Origin: Cytobacillus eiseniae
Lineage (GTDB): Bacteria > Bacillota > Bacilli > Bacillales > Cytobacillaceae
DNA: 64,000 nucleotides
Assembly (NCBI RefSeq): GCF_017874625.1
Contig: NZ_JAGIKZ010000011.1
Span: 1 to 64,000 of the forward strand
Direction of reading: 5' to 3'
Position numbers and translations under genes: made by a program
Notes under the pieces: generated by a model
Told to the model about the DNA's origin: nothing
Seen by the model: the letters and a program-made list of their open reading frames with translations, nothing else
Databases searched by the model: none
Part shown: in pieces, positions 8,556 through 17,192 of the stretch
How positions within the stretch are numbered: position 1 is the first letter of the stretch
Layout: every line of letters begins with the position of its first letter

Positions 8556-8569
8556 AGGCTCTTTTACTA

Positions 8570-10723
8570 TTATTCTATTTCTTCATTTTCTTTTGTGTCT
8601 GCTGTATTTTCTTCAGATGTACTTGCATCATCAGTTCCTTGCTGTCTTTGTTTTTTTAGTTCAAAGTACGTATCCATCACCCGTTCAGCAATCATCCGAT
8701 TCGCATAATGCCCTTTTCCACCTTGATACGCCCAAGGAACTATGATGGAAATAGCAATTTCCGGATTATCATAAGGTGCATACCCGACATAGCTTAAATT
8801 TATCACTTCAGGTGGTATCTTTCCAAACTTACTCCGTTCTGGTCCATCGTATGATGCTTGGGCTGTACCAGTTTTGCCAGCTGATTTATAATCCTTTCCT
8901 TTTGCACCAAAGCTGGAATAGGCTGTACCTCCTGGTTCCTGGGTAACTTTTCGGAACCCCTCTTGAACACGACCAAGCCATTCTTCTTTTCCTTCAATCT
9001 GATTCAATACCTTTGGCGCAATCTCCTGAATAATAGGACCAATCTCGCCATTTTCCATTAAAGGCTCTCGGATTTCTTTAACAATATGAGGCTCCATCCG
9101 ATTTCCGCCATTTGCAATGGTCGACACGTATTGCGCTAGCTGCATATTCGAATACGTATCATATTGTCCAATCGCTAAGTCAAGCATAAAACCTGGCTTT
9201 ATTCCTGAACCTTTAAAACCAGATTGTTCATTTGGAAGATCAATTCCTGTTTTTATTCCTAAACCAAATTGCGCAAAGGAATCACGAATGATATCAAATC
9301 CCTCATCATCTAATCGCAATGGCCGATCGTATTGATATGTCCCTCCACCAATATTTATCGCTGTCTGGAACATATAAACGTTTGAGGAGTATTGAAGTGC
9401 AGTTATATCATTCATTACGCCTAGACCGCTTCTCCATGATTTCTTTGGTTGAGTGCCTTTAATTTTAACAGGTGTATCAAGATATGTGTCACCAGGGCTA
9501 ATCGCGCCTGCGTTAAATCCAGCCATAATCGTAGCCCCTTTAACTGTGGATCCTACATTATAGGTTGTTTGAATATTTCCAAGGGCATCATCAATGATGA
9601 CTCTTTCCCCATTTTCTTTTTTGACAATTCGCTTCCCTGCCATTGATAAAATTTCACCTGTCCAAGGATCCATAGCTACAACATATGCACGATCAAGTAA
9701 GCTGGTCCCGCCAATTGACTTTGCTGCTAATAATTCCTCTTCAATGATCTTCTCATTTGCTATTTGAAAATCCATATCAATGCTAAGAACGAGATCCTTT
9801 CCTCTTTTCCCTTCTGAGATCGGAATCGTCTCCAAGACTTTTCCACCCTTATCCGTCACATTCTTCACTTTCGCTTTTTGTCCATGCAGAACATCTTCAT
9901 ACTGCTTCTCAATTTGACTTTTCCCTACTCGATCATTCCGGCTGTAGTCCCGAGCTAAATAATAATCAAGTTGTTCAGCTGGAAGTCCATCATCTGAAAC
10001 ACTCCCCAGCACAGACTTTAATGTGTCACCAAATGTATAATATCTTTCCCAGTCGGTCGTCGTATCTACTCCTGGAAGCAGCTGCAAGTTCTCACTTACA
10101 ATCGCAAATTCCTCATCTGTTACATCTTTATTTTTTACGATTTGTGGAGTCAATGCGTAACCGCTTGAGAAATCACGATAAATAGCAAGCACTTCAAGGT
10201 CAAAATCTGTTAGCTCATTTAGCTCTTCCTCAGTAATTCGCTCAAGCTTTAATCGATAGATTTCCTTATCTAACTCTTTACCTTCTAGCTTTTCTTTTAA
10301 TTTATCTATTTCCTTTTCAGTTACCTTTTCATCTGCACGTTCTAAATTATTAATAATCCAATAATCCTTCTTATCTCTTTCCTGCACTTTATCGGTATCT
10401 TTTTCAATGAGCACAGCCAATCTAGCTGCAATTTTAAGCATTTCATCCTGCTTTGCACCACTATTTGTATATGTAATGGCATTCTGTGGTGTATTGTCAA
10501 CAATAATTTTACCCGTCCTATCGATCATTTTGCCGCGTGGGACAGGGTTATTTACAGTAATGTCTTCTGTACGCTCAATTTCTCGACGGTAATCATCTCC
10601 ATAGACAATTTGCACAAAGCCAAGCCTAAGAATTAATACCGAAAACAAAACAAATACAATGAAGAAAAGGATGTTCAACCGAAATGGAACATGGGACTTC
10701 TTCTTTTTCTTTTTTTGTTTCAA
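8570..10723 (-). CDS. pbpA: Class B penicillin-binding protein, PbpA (PBP2a) type
   Basis: High-molecular-weight transpeptidase that cross-links peptidoglycan at the lateral wall. It has one N-terminal membrane helix after a poly-lysine stretch, a dimerisation domain (PRGKMIDRTGKIIVDN), and a C-terminal transpeptidase domain. From the TTG start used here (717 residues) the active-site serine of STVK is S392, SSN follows at 446-448 and KTGTA starts at 617. The frame is open to 10771, but no ribosome site precedes that ATG, whereas AGGATGTG lies 9 nt before this TTG and the length matches B. subtilis PbpA (716). The start remains uncertain. Confidence 0.9.
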   Translation of the reverse strand: MKQKKKKKKSHVPFRLNILFFIVFVLFSVLILRLGFVQIVYGDDYRREIERTEDITVNNPVPRGKMIDRTGKIIVDNTPQNAITYTNSGAKQDEMLKIAARLAVLIEKDTDKVQERDKKDYWIINNLERADEKVTEKEIDKLKEKLEGKELDKEIYRLKLERITEEELNELTDFDLEVLAIYRDFSSGYALTPQIVKNKDVTDEEFAIVSENLQLLPGVDTTTDWERYYTFGDTLKSVLGSVSDDGLPAEQLDYYLARDYSRNDRVGKSQIEKQYEDVLHGQKAKVKNVTDKGGKVLETIPISEGKRGKDLVLSIDMDFQIANEKIIEEELLAAKSIGGTSLLDRAYVVAMDPWTGEILSMAGKRIVKKENGERVIIDDALGNIQTTYNVGSTVKGATIMAGFNAGAISPGDTYLDTPVKIKGTQPKKSWRSGLGVMNDITALQYSSNVYMFQTAINIGGGTYQYDRPLRLDDEGFDIIRDSFAQFGLGIKTGIDLPNEQSGFKGSGIKPGFMLDLAIGQYDTYSNMQLAQYVSTIANGGNRMEPHIVKEIREPLMENGEIGPIIQEIAPKVLNQIEGKEEWLGRVQEGFRKVTQEPGGTAYSSFGAKGKDYKSAGKTGTAQASYDGPERSKFGKIPPEVINLSYVGYAPYDNPEIAISIIVPWAYQGGKGHYANRMIAERVMDTYFELKKQRQQGTDDASTSEENTADTKENEEIE

Positions 10724-10821
10724 TTTATATTTCACATCCTTTATGGAAAAAACATAGTCAACCCATTCCATTCTAAAGGAAACAGAGAAATATTTCTATG
10801 ATAACCTATTGAAAAGACCAA

Positions 10822-12036
10822 TTAATTAGGCAGCTGAACTTTCCTAATAAAGAAATAAATAATTAAATGCCCCATGCCTAAACAAAGCAGCAAGATAGGA
10901 ATGCCTCTTTCTTCATTAAAAAAGATGACTACCCCTAAGAAGCAAATAATCGAAAACGCCCTGCCCATATTTAAGAACAATTCACGAACGACTATATATT
11001 CAATTCTCATTTCAGCTGCTTTCCAGCCTTTACCGATCACATCATATGTCATCGAAATATATGGGACTAATAATAAAGGATACGCGATCGCAATAACACC
11101 TGCATATAGAAGCAATTTCGGATAGGTCAAATTAAAAATGATCAGAAAAATGGATGCATACAAAATGACCCCACCAATTAAAATGGCTTTTTTTCGCTGA
11201 TTCTCTTTTAACAACCTAGATACTGTATAGTATGTAATAAATGAAACGCCTGAATTCACTAATCCGAAAGTCCCTAAAGCCATTTCACTGCCAGTAGAAA
11301 TAAAAACAAACACGGAAATGATAAAAGCAAACGTTCCCTCACGCATCCCTTGGAAAAAATGGGCATTTGTAATAAGCCGCCAATTCATATTGTATTTTCT
11401 TTCCGATATAATTCTTCGAAAACAATATTTCCCGCTTGCAGGTCTTCTTTTTATAAAAAAGCTTAAAAAGACAGCTAATGTAAAGAGCCCAAGTGAAATA
11501 CCAAAAATAATCGAATAACCTGTAAACTTTTCCATTCTTGATATGATGAAACCAGCAGTAATTGGGCCAATCATTCCTCCTATAGACGATAAGATACCAA
11601 GGAACCCATTAAAGAAATCTCTATTTTCAGGCTCTGTAATTTCAAATGTAAGCACATTAAATGCAAGCCAATAAAAGCCATAACCAACACCTAGTAAAAC
11701 ACCTAATAGCAGTAAATATGTGGAAGCATTTGTCCCTATCGCCAATACCGTCACATAAAAGGCAGCCAAAAATATGACGCCAATACGGAGGACAATTACT
11801 CGATCCACTTTCTTTGCCCACCTGCCTGCTAAGATAAAGGTAAGTGGCTGCGTAATCACAATCGCTAGATTATATAAGCCTAAATCCTTAAATTCACCTG
11901 ACTGCTTCCAAAGATAAATATTCACAAATGTATTGGACAATGCCACACTTAATGAATAGAGCCCTCCAATGATTAGTAATAGCCCAAGATCCTTTGTTAA
12001 ATCAACATCTCCGATCAATTTTCTAACTTTACTCAT
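10822..12036 (-). CDS. MFS transporter, YqgE-like
   Basis: This 404-residue major facilitator protein has 11-12 hydrophobic helices. The inter-helix 2-3 loop reads AGRWAKKVDRVIVLRIG, the typical G-x3-D/K-R-x-G-R/K region. GGGGAG 8 nt before the ATG at 12036 fixes the start; the open frame extends 14 codons upstream without a binding site. It lies between pbpA and sodA, the same slot as B. subtilis yqgE. The substrate is unknown. Confidence 0.85.
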   Translation of the reverse strand: MSKVRKLIGDVDLTKDLGLLLIIGGLYSLSVALSNTFVNIYLWKQSGEFKDLGLYNLAIVITQPLTFILAGRWAKKVDRVIVLRIGVIFLAAFYVTVLAIGTNASTYLLLLGVLLGVGYGFYWLAFNVLTFEITEPENRDFFNGFLGILSSIGGMIGPITAGFIISRMEKFTGYSIIFGISLGLFTLAVFLSFFIKRRPASGKYCFRRIISERKYNMNWRLITNAHFFQGMREGTFAFIISVFVFISTGSEMALGTFGLVNSGVSFITYYTVSRLLKENQRKKAILIGGVILYASIFLIIFNLTYPKLLLYAGVIAIAYPLLLVPYISMTYDVIGKGWKAAEMRIEYIVVRELFLNMGRAFSIICFLGVVIFFNEERGIPILLLCLGMGHLIIYFFIRKVQLPN

Positions 12037-12227
12037 AAAAAAAACTCCCCTTTGGTTATAAAGGGTAGTTTCCAACAAAACGAAATCACTTATTCAGTTT
12101 TTTAGGAATCCATTAGAAAAGCGCAGGACTATTATTCGCTCCATCATACATATGAGCATTCACTCTACAAACTGACGAGACCCCCCTTTCCATTTAATGG
12201 AAGCGTAAATGCGATAGCATCAGTATA

Positions 12228-12263
12228 TGAAAAAACACGACAAGTACTGTCTTGTCGTGTTTT
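12228..12263 (-). terminator. Terminator of sodA
   Basis: A 12-bp perfect stem, AAACACGACAAG/CTTGTCGTGTTT with a 6-nt loop, is followed on the minus strand by TTTTTTCATA. The 12079-12227 spacer upstream of it contains only a fragment of the GC-rich repeat family (AAAAGCGCAGG near 12118). Confidence 0.9.
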
Positions 12264-12278
12264 CCAATTTATCTATTC

Positions 12279-12887
12279 TTATTTCGCAGCGTCGTAACGC
12301 TTAGAAACTTCATCCCAGTTTACAACATTCCAGAAAGATGCAATGTACTCAGGACGACGGTTTTGATAATTTAAATAGTAAGCATGCTCCCAAACGTCTA
12401 AGCCTAATAATGGTGTTTTGCCTTCCATTAGTGGTGAATCTTGATTTGGTGTGCTTGACACTTCAAGCTCGCCATTGTTAACTGAAAGCCATGCCCAACC
12501 AGAACCAAAACGTGTAGTAGCTGCTTTAGCAAATTCTTCTTTGAAGCTATCGAAGCTTCCAAATTTACCATTGATTGCCTCAGCCAATGCACCTGTTGGA
12601 GCGCCTCCTCCATTTGGAGAAATTACTTGCCAGAATAAAGAGTGGTTTGCATGTCCGCCACCATTATTACGTACAGCTGTACGAGCTGCTTCAGGAACTG
12701 CATCAAGATTTGAAATAACTTCTTCTACTGATTTAGAAAGAAGTTCTTCATTTCCTTCTAATGCATTATTAAGATTTGTCACATATGTGTTATGGTGTTT
12801 AGTGTGGTGAATATTCATTGTTTCTTTGTCAATATTTGGTTCTAGTGCGTCATACGCATAAGGTAATTGTGGTAATTCAAATGCCAT
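12279..12887 (-). CDS. sodA: Superoxide dismutase [Mn]
   Basis: The 202-residue cytoplasmic enzyme converts superoxide to O2 and H2O2. The four metal ligands are all present: H27 (NIHHTKHH), H82 ([10 protein letters not shown]), D164 and H168 ([12 protein letters not shown]). [11 protein letters not shown] and the DxWEHAYY signature favour a manganese enzyme. The strong AGGAGG site precedes the ATG. It is monocistronic, with its own terminator. Confidence 0.98.
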   Translation of the reverse strand: MAFELPQLPYAYDALEPNIDKETMNIHHTKHHNTYVTNLNNALEGNEELLSKSVEEVISNLDAVPEAARTAVRNNGGGHANHSLFWQVISPNGGGAPTGALAEAINGKFGSFDSFKEEFAKAATTRFGSGWAWLSVNNGELEVSSTPNQDSPLMEGKTPLLGLDVWEHAYYLNYQNRRPEYIASFWNVVNWDEVSKRYDAAK

Positions 12888-13238
12888 TTTAAATTCCTCC
12901 TATGTACATAATTTGAGCCTTCCGAATTATCCCTCTATTTATATAATTATAATTTTAGAATGATTCTTCATGACTCTCTACTTAAGATTACCAAAGTTGG
13001 ATGATGCTTTCAATCAAAATGCTTAGGTAACAAGATAAATTTCCCCAATATTTTATGAAAGTATACGTGAGTAATGAAGTTTTCGTTAATTTGTCAATAG
13101 TTTAATGAGCTCCCATCTGTCAACAACATTAGTCATATTAACGACTATTCAACTGCTACTTTATCCACATCCGTCATTGACACTATCCTCCTATTTCCTT
13201 TAAATCAAGAGTAGAGACCCTTACTTAGGAGGTACATA
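12888..13238. promoter_or_regulatory. Divergent sodA / fnr-like promoter region
   Basis: This 351-bp AT-rich spacer holds both divergent promoters. An 11-bp palindrome, AGAATGATTCT (12957-12967), sits 70 bp upstream of sodA inside a 7-1-7-like context (10 of 14 positions match TTATAATNATTATAA), suggesting a possible Fur/PerR-family operator. A second small inverted repeat, TAGTC-n8-GACTA, lies near 13131-13148 upstream of the regulator. Both are weak calls. GGAGG at 13227-13231 is the ribosome site of the rightward gene. Confidence 0.3.
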
Positions 13239-13934
13239 ATGAAAAACTTTAATCTTTCACTTTATAGTTTGCTTATCCAACATTTTATTGAAAATGAAAC
13301 CATTCAAACGATGGAAGCAGGTACGATTCTATTTCAAGAAAAGGAGTATGTTAACCACGTCTATTTATTATTATCAGGAAAAGTTGCACTCGGTAGAATG
13401 AATATAAACGGCAAAGAATTTATCTTAAAACTATTAAATGATGAAGAAATAATTATGGAATATCAAATTTTCAAACATGCTCCTAAATACCATTTCTTCG
13501 CCAAAACGATTACGAATTGTGAAGTGCTCGTCATAAAAAGAGAGCATTTCGAAGCATTTTTCTTACAGGACCAAGAGCGACTAAGCAGCCTAACCGCTTG
13601 GCTCAGCACAAGATATCTGAAAGCACAGATGAAATGTCAGGATTTAATTATTCATGGAAAAAAAGGTGGATTATATTCAATCTTAATACGGCTATGTGCA
13701 AGTTTTGGCATCAAAACGGCGAATGGAATAGTAATCGATGTCCCACTAACCCATCAGGAGCTTGCAAATTTAACATTTGGCACAAGAGAAGTTGTTCAGC
13801 GCATGCTTAAAGAGCTCAAGGAAAAGGATGTTATTTCCTATGATAAACAAAAAATAATTATTAAAAATTTAAATTACTTAAAAAAAGAAGTAGATTGCCA
13901 AAACTGTTCGTTTGAAATATGTGGAATCAATTAA
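13239..13934 (+). CDS. fnr: Crp/Fnr-family regulator with C-terminal iron-sulfur motif
   Basis: This 231-residue regulator has an N-terminal cyclic-nucleotide-type beta barrel (about 20-110), a dimerisation helix, and a C-terminal winged helix-turn-helix (LTHQELANLTFGTREVVQRM, about 176-195). The last residues carry C220-x2-C223-x4-C228. B. subtilis Fnr uses the same C-x2-C-x4-C spacing plus an aspartate (D141) 86 residues earlier to bind a [4Fe-4S] cluster; here D135 lies 85 residues before C220. An oxygen-sensing Fnr role is therefore likely, though E. coli-type N-terminal cysteines are absent. The gene stands alone and ends at a strong terminator. Confidence 0.75.
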   Translation: MKNFNLSLYSLLIQHFIENETIQTMEAGTILFQEKEYVNHVYLLLSGKVALGRMNINGKEFILKLLNDEEIIMEYQIFKHAPKYHFFAKTITNCEVLVIKREHFEAFFLQDQERLSSLTAWLSTRYLKAQMKCQDLIIHGKKGGLYSILIRLCASFGIKTANGIVIDVPLTHQELANLTFGTREVVQRMLKELKEKDVISYDKQKIIIKNLNYLKKEVDCQNCSFEICGIN

Positions 13935-13935
13935 G

Positions 13936-13985
13936 AAATGGACCCACTGCCCTAAGTTAAAGAGGCATGATGGGTCCATTTTTTT
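13936..13985 (+). terminator. Terminator of the fnr-like gene
   Basis: AAATGGACCCA pairs with TGGGTCCATTT across a 24-nt loop and is followed by a run of T residues. It may also serve the leftward DUF456 gene ending at 13994. Confidence 0.75.
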
Positions 13986-13993
13986 AGGATGAA

Positions 13994-14473
13994 CTAAATC
14001 ATAAATATAAAATAGATAATCATTACTGTTTGGATGGCTCCTTTTGTTATTACACTACTTACAAAACCAATAACTGAACCGAAGCCAATCTTAACCGCTT
14101 CTTTCCACCCTTTCTTGTTAACAGTTAACTCCGCAATAACCGCTCCAAGAAACGGACCAATAATAATCCCAATAACCGGAATAATAAACGGGCCAGCTAG
14201 AAGCCCAATTGTACTTCCCCATACACCAGCTTTAGAGCCACCAAACTTTTTTACTCCAATTAAATTTGCGATATAATCTGCCCCAAATAGTAAAATAATA
14301 AATAGCCCCTGCACAACCCAGAAAAACCAGTTAAACGGTTCAAAGGTAAAGAAAATGCCATAAAGAATAAATCCACCAAGGATGAATAATACACTTGGAA
14401 TAATTGGATACACGAGACCTACATACGCAATGATAAATAATAAAATAATCAGCGTCCAATACATATAATCCAC
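13994..14473 (-). CDS. DUF456 membrane protein, YqgC-like
   Basis: Small integral membrane protein of about 159 residues with four or five hydrophobic segments and glycine-rich turns ([35 protein letters not shown]), which is the DUF456 pattern. GTG at 14473 is preferred because GGGGG lies 7 nt upstream; an ATG at 14464 is also possible. Position next to sodA and size fit B. subtilis YqgC. The function is unknown. Confidence 0.8.
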   Translation of the reverse strand: MDYMYWTLIILLFIIAYVGLVYPIIPSVLFILGGFILYGIFFTFEPFNWFFWVVQGLFIILLFGADYIANLIGVKKFGGSKAGVWGSTIGLLAGPFIIPVIGIIIGPFLGAVIAELTVNKKGWKEAVKIGFGSVIGFVSSVITKGAIQTVMIIYFIFMI

Positions 14474-14500
14474 CACTACACCCCCATTAACTATTGAATA

Positions 14501-14526
14501 AAGCAAGGAGAGAATCCTCCTTGCTT
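14501..14526 (-). terminator. Terminator of the Na+/phosphate cotransporter gene
   Basis: A 10-bp stem, AAGCAAGGAG/CTCCTTGCTT with a 6-nt loop, lies just 3' of the leftward cotransporter gene and is followed on the minus strand by TATTC. It sits upstream of the DUF456 start. Confidence 0.7.
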
Positions 14527-14539
14527 TGCTATACTCTTA

Positions 14540-16174
14540 CTAATTATATTCTTCCCCTAAAATTGCTTCAGCAATATTTACTGCATGATCTCCGATTCGT
14601 TCTAAGTTACTAACAATATCAACATAAAAAATACCTGCTTGTGCTGAGCATAAACCTTCATTTAAACGAAGAATATGCTGTTTACGCAACTTTCTCTCCA
14701 TTTTATCAATTGCTTCTTCTTTCTTCACTACATCTAATGCAGCTATTCTATCTTTATGATCCAAAGCATGAATAGATTCTTTCACAGTAGAGATTGTTAA
14801 TTCGAACATCTCCTCTAAATCTGCCATAGCTTTTTCTGATATTTTGACTTTATTCGCTTGTTGGTATTCAGCAAGCTCAACAATATTTTCATAATGATCA
14901 CCCATGCGTTCAATATCTCTAACCGTATCCATTAGCATCGTATGCTCTTCTGATTCGTGTGCGGTTAATGAGCTTGTTGATAACGTAATGAGATAATCAG
15001 TAATTTTGCGATCAAGGTTATTTATTGCATCTTCAAGCTGCATCGCATTACTAGAGTGTTTTGTGTTTTTCGTTTTTAAAAATTCACTCGTCTCTTCCAG
15101 ACCTCGAATGGCAAATTGCCCCATTCGAAGCACTTCTTCTTTAGCTTGTCCGATTGCAATCGAAGGTGATTGCTGAATGAAATTTGGATCCAGATGTTTT
15201 GCTCGATATTCCATAACAGAGTCTTCACCAGGGATTAACTTTGTGACAATGAATGCTAAGACGGCAACAAATGGAAGCTGAATTAGTGTATTCGATGAAT
15301 TAAAAATTCCATGTGCAAAAGCAATCGTCATTTCAGGATTTAATCCTAGAGCTGACTGTAGACTTTCGACGACAAAGGTGAAAGGCTTCAATAATATTAT
15401 AAATATAATTGTACCAATAATATTAAACAGGACGTGTACTGCTGCAGCACGTTTGGCCGCAATAGATGCGCCAATAGATGCTAGCACTGCCGTTATCGTT
15501 GTTCCAATATTATCACCGAAAAGTACAGGCAATGCCGCATGAATATCAATAAGCTGTTCCGAGAAAAGCCCTTGCAAAATACCAATGGTTGCACTTGAGC
15601 TCTGGACAATTACAGTAAACACTGCTCCAACAATTACGCCTAATATAGGATTTTCACTCATATTTAGGGTTAACTCATGAAATGCTTCAAGTGTTCGAAG
15701 TGGTTTCATCCCCCCGCTCATTAATTCTAATCCGTAGAATAAAGCACCGAAGCCAAAAACGATTTGTCCGAAATTATGTATTTTCTGATTCTTAAAGAAG
15801 AATAATAACACAGCACCTGCTGCAATGATTGGCAAGGAATAGGCACCAACATTAATCCCAATAATAAATGCTGTTACAGTTGTTCCAATATTTGCACCCA
15901 TAATGACACCAATCGCTTGTCTTAATGTCATAAAGCCCGCACTAACTAATCCAACTGTAATAACCGTCGTTGCTGAGCTGCTCTGAATTAATACTGTAAC
16001 TAATATCCCCGCCAAAACACCCATTAAAGGATTCGTAGTAAATCGGTCTAATAAGTCTCTTAAGCGATCCCCAGCTGATTTCTGGAGACCGTCTCCCATC
16101 GTTTTAATTCCATATAGGAAAATCCCAAGACCACCTAGGAATTCAAAAATCATTTTCTGAATATCTAATTCCAC
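14540..16174 (-). CDS. Na+/phosphate cotransporter with C-terminal PhoU domain
   Basis: The 544-residue protein has an N-terminal Na/Pi-cotransporter membrane domain (about 1-310) made of two inverted halves, each with a QSSSAT motif (near residues 64-69 and 191-196). A cytoplasmic PhoU-like helical domain follows (about 335-540), with DIERMGDHYENI and SNLERIGDHAVNIAEAI. This is the YqeW/NptA architecture; it mediates low-affinity sodium-coupled phosphate flux, import or export. The start is GTG with TAGGGG upstream. It is divergent from the DUF1189 gene across a spacer containing PhoP-box-like repeats. Confidence 0.93.
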   Translation of the reverse strand: MELDIQKMIFEFLGGLGIFLYGIKTMGDGLQKSAGDRLRDLLDRFTTNPLMGVLAGILVTVLIQSSSATTVITVGLVSAGFMTLRQAIGVIMGANIGTTVTAFIIGINVGAYSLPIIAAGAVLLFFFKNQKIHNFGQIVFGFGALFYGLELMSGGMKPLRTLEAFHELTLNMSENPILGVIVGAVFTVIVQSSSATIGILQGLFSEQLIDIHAALPVLFGDNIGTTITAVLASIGASIAAKRAAAVHVLFNIIGTIIFIILLKPFTFVVESLQSALGLNPEMTIAFAHGIFNSSNTLIQLPFVAVLAFIVTKLIPGEDSVMEYRAKHLDPNFIQQSPSIAIGQAKEEVLRMGQFAIRGLEETSEFLKTKNTKHSSNAMQLEDAINNLDRKITDYLITLSTSSLTAHESEEHTMLMDTVRDIERMGDHYENIVELAEYQQANKVKISEKAMADLEEMFELTISTVKESIHALDHKDRIAALDVVKKEEAIDKMERKLRKQHILRLNEGLCSAQAGIFYVDIVSNLERIGDHAVNIAEAILGEEYN

Positions 16175-16269
16175 TTTTTACAACCCCTACATCAATTTTC
16201 GACACATTTCACAAGTCACATATAATTATTATTGAATATGTATTAAGTGTAAAGATATCTTCAGCTAAA

Positions 16270-16315
16270 TTTACAATACCTTTACAAATGGCCCTTATAT
16301 TACAATTGTGTTACA
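16270..16315 (+). promoter_or_regulatory. PhoP-box-like direct repeats
   Basis: On the plus strand TTTACA occurs at 16270 and 16281, and ATTACA/GTTACA at 16299 and 16310. Each pair is spaced exactly 11 bp, as in PhoP boxes. The two pairs are 29 bp apart, so they are not one continuous four-repeat array. They lie 80 bp upstream of the DUF1189 gene and 96 bp upstream of the cotransporter gene. Whether they activate or repress, and which gene, is not determined. Confidence 0.4.
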
Positions 16316-16394
16316 AAATCATTTTGCTATTTACTTGTACAGAAGATTTTATGCAGGTAGAATATAAGTTGAATTCTATTAAGGGTGTGTCAAA

Positions 16395-17165
16395 ATGAAT
16401 ATTTTTAAACAGTTTTACAAAAGCCTATATTCTCCGAAGGATATCGCACAGTTTCATTTACAAGGAATAGGAAAAACGATATTGTTTGTGTTTTGTCTAA
16501 CACTGCTATCCATCCTTCCAGTCATCTTCTATTTTAGTTCAGCACTAATTAATGGGATGGATGCCATTCAAGATAGTGTTAAAACAGATTTGCCTTCATT
16601 CATTATTGAAAATGGTGAAATGAAAACAGATCTTGATGTTCCAAAAATAATCAATAAAGATGATTTCACGATCATCTTTGATTCTACCGGGACGGTTGAC
16701 GAAGAAGAATTGTCAAACAGTGATAATACGATTGCACTATTAAAGAATGATGCATACATAATTTCTGGTGGCCAAAGTCAATCGATCTCTTATTCCATGT
16801 TAAATGATCTAACATTAACAAATGAGAATTTACAGGAATTATTAGCAACAATCGACTCCTCTTTAGTCATTATTATCCCAATTGTTGTCGTCATTATTTT
16901 CATCGTTACTGCTGGGTTTAAATTTTTTGAGATTTCTATTCTTGCCATATTTGGTCTATTATTTAAAAAACTGCTGGATGTTAATATTCAATACCGCCAT
17001 ACTTGGCGACTTGCAGCATATAGTGTGACACTCCCGACTATCTTCTTTGCGATTATGGATAGCATTAAAACGGTTGTGCCTAACGGGGCTCTTCTCCATT
17101 GGTTTGTTGCACTCATGATGTTATTTTTAACTATTAAAGAAATACCTAGAGAAGAAAAAAAATAG
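16395..17165 (+). CDS. DUF1189 membrane protein, YqgB-like
   Basis: The 256-residue protein has one membrane helix near residue 25-50, an extracellular-type segment of about 100 residues, and three or four C-terminal helices. The N-terminal KQFYKSLYSPKDIAQFHLQG is the hallmark start of the DUF1189 family. AGGGTGTG precedes the ATG. It ends at a bidirectional terminator shared with the chemoreceptor gene. B. subtilis yqgB occupies the same place. The function is unknown; PhoP-like repeats upstream hint at phosphate control. Confidence 0.85.
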   Translation: MNIFKQFYKSLYSPKDIAQFHLQGIGKTILFVFCLTLLSILPVIFYFSSALINGMDAIQDSVKTDLPSFIIENGEMKTDLDVPKIINKDDFTIIFDSTGTVDEEELSNSDNTIALLKNDAYIISGGQSQSISYSMLNDLTLTNENLQELLATIDSSLVIIIPIVVVIIFIVTAGFKFFEISILAIFGLLFKKLLDVNIQYRHTWRLAAYSVTLPTIFFAIMDSIKTVVPNGALLHWFVALMMLFLTIKEIPREEKK

Positions 17166-17192
17166 AACGCGCAATGCGCGTTCTATTTTTTA
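17157..17192. terminator. Bidirectional terminator
   Basis: A perfect 12-bp stem, AATAGAACGCGC/GCGCGTTCTATT with a 3-nt loop, has A-rich sequence on the left and T-rich on the right. It can end both the rightward DUF1189 gene and the leftward chemoreceptor gene, whose last codons lie inside it. Confidence 0.9.
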
